From NCBI GenBank assembly GCA_004335835.1, contig RWJK01000205.1, positions 287 to 64,286 on the forward strand: 64,000 bases of DNA, written 5' to 3'. Below are positions 57,064 to 64,000 of this stretch, in pieces. The stretch comes from Scenedesmus sp. ARA3. Taxonomy: Eukaryota > Chlorophyta > Chlorophyceae > Sphaeropleales > Scenedesmaceae. Position 1 is the stretch's first letter; each line of letters opens with the position of its first letter. A program made the translations under genes and the position numbers. The notes beneath the pieces were generated by a model, which saw nothing but the letters and a program-made list of their open reading frames with translations, made no database searches and was not told the origin of the DNA.

Positions 57064-57406
57064 ACCTTGGTTAGTGCATGGCCGCGGCTACCGGTGTTGT
57101 TGTGCATGGGGACCCTGGCTGCAGCTGCCTCACCAGCACTGGCACGATGCCCACTGAGTACATGGGAGGCTTGATGGCTGCCATCCACAGCTGCTTGCGG
57201 TCCTTGGGGGCATAATCTACCCTTGCAGGATCATGTGACTCATCACCCGGCTGAGATATGCTGCGGCTGGCATGCACCTTTGCAGCAGCACTGCGCTGCT
57301 GCTGCTGCAGCCTGGTGCGCCTGCAGCTGCTCCGTTGCTGCTGCCATGGCCGCTGCGCCGGCCACGGCTGCCTACTGAAAGTTTGTTGTGACTGTAGACA
57401 CCGCAT
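54752..57406 (-). CDS. ABC4: 1,4-dihydroxy-2-naphthoate phytyltransferase (MenA/ABC4), chloroplast precursor
   Basis: Five exons (57134-57406, 56718-56821, 56038-56262, 55320-55641, 54752-54991) encode 387 residues in phase. The first 50 or so are Gln/Arg/Ser-rich (MRCLQSQQTFSRQPWPAQ), a chloroplast transit peptide. I chose the Met at 57406 because further upstream the frame has no ATG. The UbiA prenyltransferase hallmarks are NDAFDAATGVDEHKHESVVN (first Asp motif, about residues 127-146), SYKGLGEPLCFMAFGPLATT and HWHQIQGDIRAGKMSPLVRL (second motif region), with multiple TM helices. The best match is the plant ABC4/MenA branch, which attaches a phytyl chain to DHNA in phylloquinone synthesis; phylloquinone is the A1 cofactor of PSI. 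A poly-Ala insert follows the GPLATT region. An 11-base N run lies in the last intron but the frame joins cleanly across it. Confidence 0.92.
55303..55313. other. Assembly gap (11 N)
   Basis: A short N run just inside the last MenA intron, 7 bases beyond the donor. Sequence on both sides resembles a donor on the minus strand (GGTGAGC and GGTGAGG), so a small collapsed repeat may lie here. Confidence 1.
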
Positions 57407-57898
57407 GTGCGCTGCTATTTGCGCTGCTGCTGAAATTGAACTTGCAGTAACCAAGTGGTGGAAGAGCGCGGCGTGCGGTATAGCAAGACGTTTATTTCAG
57501 ACCGTGTTGAAAGTTTTATCACAGATTCCTCGGCTGCTCTAAGGCTCTTAGAGCTGGATCTTGACGCGTCCTTACGCCTGCTGGTTACTTCCGCACAGTG
57601 ATTCCGCTCGCGACTGGGTGCTCATATGTTGATTTGCGACGCAGATCCTGGCATAGGGTGACACCACAAGGGGCAGCCCTTGAACACTGACATGGCACTT
57701 CAGCCTGAACAGTCAACATGTGTTGACGCAGTGCGTCGCACGACTCTCGAGCACTGCAGGAACCGGACGGCGCCAGTCACTGCCCAGGCCTGTGGCTACG
57801 CACAACGAGTCGAAGCACACGTCTCTGCGTTACAATGTGCGCCCAGACACGACCGCACCCAGGCCAAACTGCTGCAACTGCTGCAACCACCTGCTCCA
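57407..57898. other. Intergenic stretch between MenA and RPF1
   Basis: It holds the MenA promoter and 5' UTR and the RPF1 3' UTR. TTACA at 57830-57834 (TGTAA, minus) lies about 65 bases past the RPF1 stop and is a good polyadenylation candidate. No exon is seen. Confidence 0.55.
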
Positions 57899-60451
57899 TC
57901 ACAGGTGGAAGCGCCGCCTGCTGGTGTCCATCTCCTTCTTGTGCACCCATTCAAACTCGCCATACTTCGAGTCAAACGTGCCCTTCTGCAGGCTCTGCAG
58001 CTTCAGCGTGAAGCGAGGCCCCAGTTCCTGCATGCGGGCCACCACTGCTGTCTTGGGCCGCCCCGGCTGCGCTGCTTCCGCCTTGCTCTCCTTCTCCTCA
58101 AATATGTAGCGGTGGTGCCTGCAGGGACAGCAGCAGCCGTACAGGGTGCAGTCAACGCAGGCATCTGCAAAACATTGCACATCCACTTTCAGACACGGTA
58201 AAATGGCCATGCTGGCCAATGGCGCACACAGTGCCGCTTCACAGCAATAGAAGACACCCCAGAGCCACTGACCAAAACCCCCCAGCCCCCACCTAAAGAA
58301 GATGAAGTCGCGCTGGTTGTGGAAGGTGGCCACGCGCCGCCCCCTGAACTGCGGCTCCTGGTGGAACAGGCTGCCCAGCATGCGCCCCACGCGCCGCCCC
58401 AGCCGCGTGCCAAAGCCGTTCAGCACCAGCTCGGGCCGGTGGCTGCTGGGGCGCCCGTGGCCCTGCAGGCAGCAGCAGCAGCGGTGGCTCATGAACACAG
58501 AACATGAGCTGGATTGACAGGTCGTGGCTTGCAGCAGATGTGGAAGAAGGAAGCGCAGGTTTGTTGTGTGCGGCCTTTGAATGTGCTTCAGAAGGTGGCA
58601 GGCGCCCACGTCAAGGCAGCACATGTGGGGGAGGCACCTCGATCGCCACTGCTGTCCGGCCTCCTGCAAGACAGGGCACCCCCTGCCATGCCACCAGCGC
58701 ACAAACCACCACACGCGCAAGCTGTCACAACACACATCTTTGGAAAAATGATGTAACATGTTATTGAAATCTAAACAACAGAATGCGCCGAACCTTGATG
58801 TCCTGGCCCAGCACCAGGCTGCTGACGCGGTAGTGTGCTGTGGGCCCGTCAGGCAGGTGCACGTGCAGCAGCCCGTTGACCTCCTTCCTGTCCTCGTTGA
58901 ACACCAGCAGGTCGCTGTAGTCGCGGCCTGCTGCAAAGCCCACCACCTTCTTGAGGGGGAAGCCCTGACGCTTGTAGTACTCAGCACACGGCAGCACCTC
59001 CTGCAGGGTGATGTGGTGATGGAAGGAGCATGATTGGTGAGATAGGTTCAGGAGGTGTGCAGGTGTGTTCACACATTACAGACGCTTGCGGCTTCCAGTG
59101 CAGGGCCACCACTCGATATAGATACACATTGGCGTGGATGATGGAGCAGGGAGCAGCACCCGCTGCACACTGCATGGATAGATGCTGTTGACTATGTGGG
59201 ACCCTTTGCCAGGCGCTCTGCTGCTGCGCCTGGCCAGTGCTCTACGCCCTCCTGAAGTGATATCTGGCAGATGCAAGCCAGGCTGCCGCTGCTGCTGCCA
59301 TGTGCCCCCAACCCTAATGCATGCAGCGGCCATGCGACCCTCCCACCCACTATTTCACAAGGCTGCCGCTGCCATGGCCCTCGCCACTGGGACACAACGG
59401 ACTCACCAGCATCTCAGTGAGGAAGGTGAACATGGCCTTGCTGGGCTTGAAGCAAGTCGTGACCAGCACCTTGGGCTCACGCTGGCGCGCAAAGTGCGCT
59501 GCAGCATACGGACACAACAGATGACAGCGTGCACATTGTAAAATCACCATGCCAGGAAGGCTCAGCAACAACAGCAAGAAGCAGCTCCAACCGTAGTGCA
59601 ATAACTAGGTTGCTTGAGAACCAAGCAACATGTAGTGATGCATGCTGTTGTTTGACAGGCTGAACACTGCTCACATCAGCATCATGTTGTGTTGTGCTTT
59701 CAAATTTGTGTAGCCTGCGACTCTTTACACATCAATGGCCTGCTTGCATGCGACTGACTGTTCTTTCTCTGTCAGCATCAGCCGTGCAGCCTCACCCGCA
59801 AACTCATCAACCGCCTCATGCAGGACCAGCCTGAAACTGAAAGCAGCAAAGCATAATACAACATTGCAGAGCCAGCCAGCCAGCCAGCCTGTGCAGCCTC
59901 ACCCGCAAACTCATCATCCGCCTCGTCCAGGGCCACCTCCTCATCTCCCTCCTCCACCATGGTCACATCCTTCTCACGAGTGTTCTCCAGCGTCTGGCAG
60001 CAGCAGCAGCAGCAGCAGCAGCACCGGCGGCGGCGACAGCAGCAGTGTCGTCAGCACAAGCACAACCACATGTGTCCAACCGCTACTTGGATGCATGTCG
60101 GCTGCAGCCCCTCACCATTCACTGCCCATCCACATAGGCCACCCAGCAGCGGCACTAGCTGCTGCTACTCCGCGGCAAGCTCTGGCCAAGGCTAGGCTGC
60201 GCTTCAACACAGCAGAACATCCCCAGCTGCAAGCAATGACAGGACACATGATGAGGTGGTGTGCCTCTTTGCTGTCTCCCATGCCTGCCTGCGCTGTCAG
60301 CCACCTGCTCCCTGCTGCTGCAAAGCTGGCACAATCCAAGTGCTGCTGTTGCTGCTGCTGCTGCTGCTTGCAGGCTGTTTGGCATGCCCTGGAGACGGTG
60401 CCCTGCCGCAGCCCCAATCCAGCTGCTGAGGTGCCTTGCACCACTCCCTGC

Positions 60452-60495
<44 letters not shown>

Positions 60496-61600
60496 GCAAT
60501 CCCTCTTGCATGCCTAACCCACTGCGGCTGCAACAGCCCAGGGCCTCTGCTCCAGCTGATGCACTGCGTGCACACTGTTGCTGCTGTCACTGCTGCTGTC
60601 ACTGCTGCTTGCAGGCTACTAACACATCCGCAGCACTGCAGGCTCCACAGCACAGGGCCTGCAAGGCACCTGCTGCGCCGCGTCCCTTGACACGCCACAG
60701 CCCCACCTTCTGCTGCATCTGGGGTGGCAGCTGCCACAGCCTGTAGCCCTGCCACCTGGTGTGCTGCTGCTGTGCAAGTTGCTGCTGTTGCAACTGCTGC
60801 TGCTTGAGGACCGCTGTGCATGTCCACTACACAACCTCTGCTGCTAATGCTCGCCGCCACCTGCTGCCCTGCACTGCTGCACAGCATGTGGTGACGTGCT
60901 GCCCTGCTGGCCAGCTGGCCTGCTGCACAGCGTTGCTGCCCTGCTGCCCCGCCTCTCACCTTCTGCTGCTTCTTGGGTGGCGGCTCCAGCCCCAGCTCCT
61001 CGGCACGAGCTGCCTCCGCATCGCGCTTCTTGCGCTCAACCTTCTTCTGCTTCTGCAGGCGCAAACACAGCAGCAGTAGAAGCAGCAGCAGCAGCAGCAG
61101 CAGGTGCAGGTGGGCCGTGCAAAGCGTTTCGCAGCTGAGCAGATAAACCAGACAGTGTTGCAAGCTTGTGCGCGTGATGACGGCACCTAGTTGCAAGCGG
61201 CGTAGGGGACCCATAGAGACGTTTGCTGCACAACCAAACTAAGCTGTAGCTGCAGTGCGCAATGCCGTCGTGTCTGTGCCATTTTCGAAAGCTGATTTCC
61301 GGGGAAGTCAGTGTGGGAAGGCAGTGTGGAAGCTGACACATGACAAGCAGTGGCTCATGCAGCAAGCATCGTACGCACCCAAGCCTTAGACAGAATGCTT
61401 GCAGGTGCTGCAAGTGCTGCTGGCTGCCGACTTACTTTTTGCTTGTGTTTCAGCTTGGCATATAGCTCTGCTCGCACTAGCTTGTTTTTGATGTGGCTGG
61501 TCTGCTGGCCTAGTGTGGCTTTGCTGCCAGAGCCCGGCTGCCGCTCGCCGGCTGAAGCGTCAGCCGGCTTGCCCTCTTCTCGTTGCCGTTTCTGGGCCAT
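57899..61600 (-). CDS. RPF1: Ribosome production factor 1 (Brix domain)
   Basis: Seven exons (61436-61600, 60960-61052, 59903-59993, 59407-59498, 58794-59000, 58293-58462, 57899-58118) encode 345 residues, close to human RPF1 (349), with all phases consistent. The N-terminal third is charged and nucleolar-like (HIKNKLVRAELYAKLKHKQK, then KVERKKRDAEAARAEELG and the acidic MVEEGDEEVALDEADDEF). The Brix domain starts near PKVLVTTCFKPSKAMFTFL and runs through KKVVGFAAGRDYSDLLVFNE, HLPDGPTAHYRVSSL, PELVLNGFGTRLGRRVGRML and VATFHNQRDFIFFRHHRYIF, to the basic tail KEMDTSRRRFHL. RPF1 is an essential nucleolar factor in 27S pre-rRNA processing and 60S assembly. The intron after exon 3 holds a copy of the exon-3 end (59784-59823). 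A (CTG)14 tract (plus strand, 61621-61665) lies just upstream of the start codon. Confidence 0.94.
59784..59823 (-). repeat. Intronic copy of the 3' end of RPF1 exon 3, with its donor
   Basis: Forty bases match 59891-59930 with three mismatches. On the minus strand this is the last 28 bases of exon 3 (ending GATGAGTTTGCGG) plus the GTGAGGCTGCAC donor side. The copy is about 107 bases further into the intron. Confidence 0.92.
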
Positions 61601-61620
61601 GCTGCTGTGCTACTGCCGGG

Positions 61621-61665
<45 letters not shown>
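61621..61665. repeat. (CTG)n tract upstream of RPF1
   Basis: About 14 uninterrupted CTG units on the plus strand (CAG in RPF1 sense), 20-65 bases upstream of the RPF1 ATG. It is therefore in the 5' UTR or core promoter. Confidence 0.95.
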
Positions 61666-61669
<4 letters not shown>

Positions 61670-62658
61670 ACTGTGCAGTGCTGTGCTTTACGTAACTTCG
61701 TCCGCTTTGTAAACTTATCAACCACCTTTTAGCCAAAATGACATCGACGGTCAGCCAGCTGCTTGCTTGATTTGCCACGAAGGCCTTGCGGAAGAAGTTC
61801 GTGGTGGGCGAATAGCTGCTGCTGCTGTGCGCAGGGTACGAAAGCATTCAGACAGCACCTGAACCGAAGCATCAATCAATGAACTAGCGGCACGCCAGGG
61901 TTTGTCACTGACATGTTACCCAAGGCTGCAGTGTGCAAGGCTGAAGTGCAACAGCACCGCCCGAGGGCCTTCCATCGTGGCTGGGTACGGCCTCCATCAG
62001 CAAAGCACCTTTGAGATTCCTCACGCAACAGCACCAACAACAGTAGCTGCAGCACCCCTGCACAAACCAGAGCTACAGCTGAGTCAATCAGTCACTGAGT
62101 TGAAGTGCAACAGGCTGGCTTCGATTCAACTGGCTGCCTGCCAACAGCCAGCATCACAATGCATGCGCACATGCGCCATACCCCAGACTCATTCTCAGTT
62201 TGCCGGGTTGCGCGACTGCAACACAGATGTGCTGAAAAACATCACCTATTCTTCTCGCATGCGTTCTTCTGTTGGTCTGCATCAGGTGCGCCCAAGGCAG
62301 CCACCTTCATATCCAACCATATGTGCATATGCTGAACACACCAGCTGATACAACATATCTCATGTCTGACATACATACTGACTCAACCCCTGGCGGTTCT
62401 GCAGATTTTGAGATGTAAGCTGCCAGAAATCTACAAACGGTATTTGTCAAAATGCGGCTGCATGCGGCCTCATGCATTCCGATAATGTTCAAAAAGCCAG
62501 TTTGACATCACAAGTGGCGGACTGTGCCCACAGGTAGATGCCATCAAGTGTGGCGTGGCGTGTCGATCCCAGCTAGGTGGCACATGAGGCAAACACGGCG
62601 CACCAGAGCCGGCACGTGCGGCCCTCGTCCCCAATCGCTGCTGCACTATAGCGCCACT
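61666..62658. other. Intergenic stretch between RPF1 and the MFS gene
   Basis: It holds the RPF1 promoter and the MFS 3' UTR. No exon chain was found; a plus-strand frame at 61902-62348 is open but not protein-like. Confidence 0.45.
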
Positions 62659-63993
62659 TCACATAATGCGCTGTAGCAGCGCCTGCTCTGAGCCCTGCTC
62701 AGTCAGCTGCGGCTGCTCATCAGCAGCAACACCCCCAACACCAGCAGCGCCACCTGCTGCACGCTGCTGCTGCTGCTGCTGCCCGGCCCCGGCAGCTGCC
62801 CCTTGCTGCCAGCTGCTGCTGCCGCTGTTGCCAGCCCTGCTATGCACCAGCGACGACACCCTCCGCTGCAGCTCTGGCACCTCTGCCACATCCTCAATGC
62901 AGTCGTCCAGCGCCTTCCCCTTCTTATCAGGCGGCAGCAGCAGCACGCTGGCGCCAGCCACCAGCGACAGAGCGGCAAAGATGGCCTCTGGTGCGGCATG
63001 CCAGGCTGCATCCTGGCGCGCGTTGACAGCAGCAAAGGGGCTCAGCAGGCCCCCGATGCGGCTGAAGGCGTTGTTCACGCCCAGGCCAAAGTTGCGGATG
63101 CTGCAGGGGGGGAGAGAGGGGCACAGGTGTGGGGGGGAGAGAAGGGCACAGGTGTGGGGGAGAGAGAGGGGCACAGGTGTGGGGGGGAGAGAGGGGCACA
63201 GGTGTGGGGGGGAGAGAGGGGCACAGGTGTGGGGGGAGAGAGGGGCACAGGTGTGGGGGGGAGAGAGGGGCACAGGTGTGGGGGAGAGAGAAGAGCACAG
63301 GTGTGCAGACAAGGGGGCACAGGTGTGCTATTGAATAGGGTGAGCAAGACACGCAGCAGCAACTGCGACATGCTGTATGTCGTTCTGGCTTGGTTGCATC
63401 GCTGAAACTGCACACGATGGAGCACGGCACATGCTGTGCAGGCTGGAGCACACTTAGGAAAGTAATTGTTGGTCATACCTACAAACTTACTAACATACGA
63501 GCAACAGTGCTGCCGCTGCCGCTGCCGCTGCCACCGCTGCTGCTGCTGCTGCCCACCTGGTAGGGTAGTACTCTGGTGTCATGGCCCACAGGATGTTGAA
63601 GGAGCTGCGGGCAGGCACAGGCACACTCGTCAGAAAAGCAGGCATCTGACAGCAGCGCTGAATACAGCGACTGCAAATGCAAGCGTGTGCCCATTTTGTG
63701 GCATCTCAAGGCTAGCAGACACTGCGCTTCTTTGGCTGCCCACCAGCCAGAGCCAGCCAGTTGAAGGTTGCCGGGCTCACTCAGTCACCGCCAACATGCA
63801 CTGCAGATGGCATTGCTCGTTATCAAAACGCGGCTGCTGACCACGCCATGCACTCTCTATTACCAACTGAATGCAGCGGCACATAGGTTTTGCTATCTCC
63901 TGCGTTCTGCACACCTGTAGATGAAGAAGCGCGACAGGTACATGCACACCACCACGCCCACTTGGATGCCGCCCACCACTGGGCCCGTGGCAC
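62659..63993 (-). CDS. MFS transporter, SVOP/organic-cation-transporter-like (3' part only)
   Basis: Three terminal exons are present (63915-63993, 63557-63604, 62659-63100), in phase; the 5' exons lie beyond the right edge. The encoded 189 residues cover the last helices of a 12-TM major facilitator: GVVVCMYLSRFFIY, then SSFNILWAMTPEYYPTS, then IRNFGLGVNNAFSRIGGLLS and AIFAALSLVAGASVLLLP. The pattern F-x4-ILW-x2-TPE-YPT-x-IRN-x-GLG is typical of SVOP and OCT-type transporters in the sugar-porter superfamily; the substrate is unknown. The C-terminal cytosolic tail starts at PDKKGKALDDCIED and ends in Gln/Ala-rich sequence. A 25-bp minisatellite fills the last intron. Confidence 0.82.
63106..63330. 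repeat. About 25-bp minisatellite, nine copies, in the last MFS intron
   Basis: GCACAGGTGT recurs nine times at 22-25-base spacing, separated by poly-G and GA stretches. On the gene's sense strand each unit is a pyrimidine-rich block (CTCTCCCCCC) like the one that precedes the real acceptor (CCCCCCCTGCAG at about 63101-63112). Confidence 0.93.
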
Positions 63994-64000
63994 CTGCGAG

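Noticed and set aside
1..64000. CRISPR arrays, insertion sequences, operons, riboswitches
   Set aside because: The window is eukaryotic nuclear DNA with spliced genes. No spaced direct-repeat array, transposase motif or TPP-riboswitch-like element was seen; the tandem repeats found are head-to-tail minisatellites without unique spacers.

Overview
This window looks like nuclear DNA of a green alga. It carries plastid genes of nuclear location with transit peptides (photosystem I subunit PsaH, a phylloquinone-pathway prenyltransferase), a cytosolic ribosomal protein (eL30), many short GT-AG introns, moderately high GC, TGTAA-type polyadenylation signals of the chlorophycean kind, and pervasive CAG/CTG triplet tracts. 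I infer a chlorophycean, perhaps of the Sphaeropleales type; the species is not provable from sequence alone. Two runs of N (40113-40173, 55303-55313) show that it is an assembly scaffold. All multi-exon models below were built by hand. Reading-frame phase is consistent across every junction that I list.

Layout, left to right. An IQ-motif coiled-coil protein (minus, 1115-5755). A gene I do not recognise (minus, 6439 to about 7320, probably more upstream). A plastid-type J-domain protein (minus, 8229-9818), divergent from a TPGS1-like (tubulin polyglutamylase subunit) gene (plus, 10396-13078). Ribosomal protein eL30 (minus, 14224-15407), divergent from a small SNAPC5-like gene (plus, 15881-16948). 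A 1462-residue MYND-finger protein (plus, 18230-24184). PSAH (minus, 27016-28944). A plastid or mitochondrial DUF482/FemAB-like acyltransferase (plus, 30972-35527). An F-box/ankyrin-like protein with a Gln-rich tail (plus, 36932-42263). A membrane-anchored coiled-coil protein (plus, 45461-47797). A weak candidate gene (minus, about 48861-49560). A VIT/CCC1 iron/manganese transporter (minus, 51094-53261). A MenA/ABC4 prenyltransferase (minus, 54752-57406). The Brix-domain ribosome factor RPF1 (minus, 57899-61600). The 3' part of an SVOP/OCT-like MFS transporter (minus, 62659-63993), which runs off the right end.

The genes are not an operon. They are ordinary eukaryotic neighbours covering photosynthesis (PsaH, phylloquinone for PSI), ribosome biogenesis (eL30, RPF1), transport (VIT, MFS) and probable ciliary or centriolar functions (TPGS1-like, perhaps the IQ protein).

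The most unusual signal is at splice junctions. In three unrelated genes (DUF482, VIT, RPF1), 32-48 bp segments that span an exon end plus its splice site are repeated inside the neighbouring intron. In addition, (CTG)n tracts sit on the sense strand just before many 3' splice sites, while exons carry the same repeat as CAG, and two minisatellites appear to have grown from 3' splice-site sequence. Other oddities are a 51-nt tRNA-like fold lacking an anticodon arm, and two near-perfect inverted repeats.
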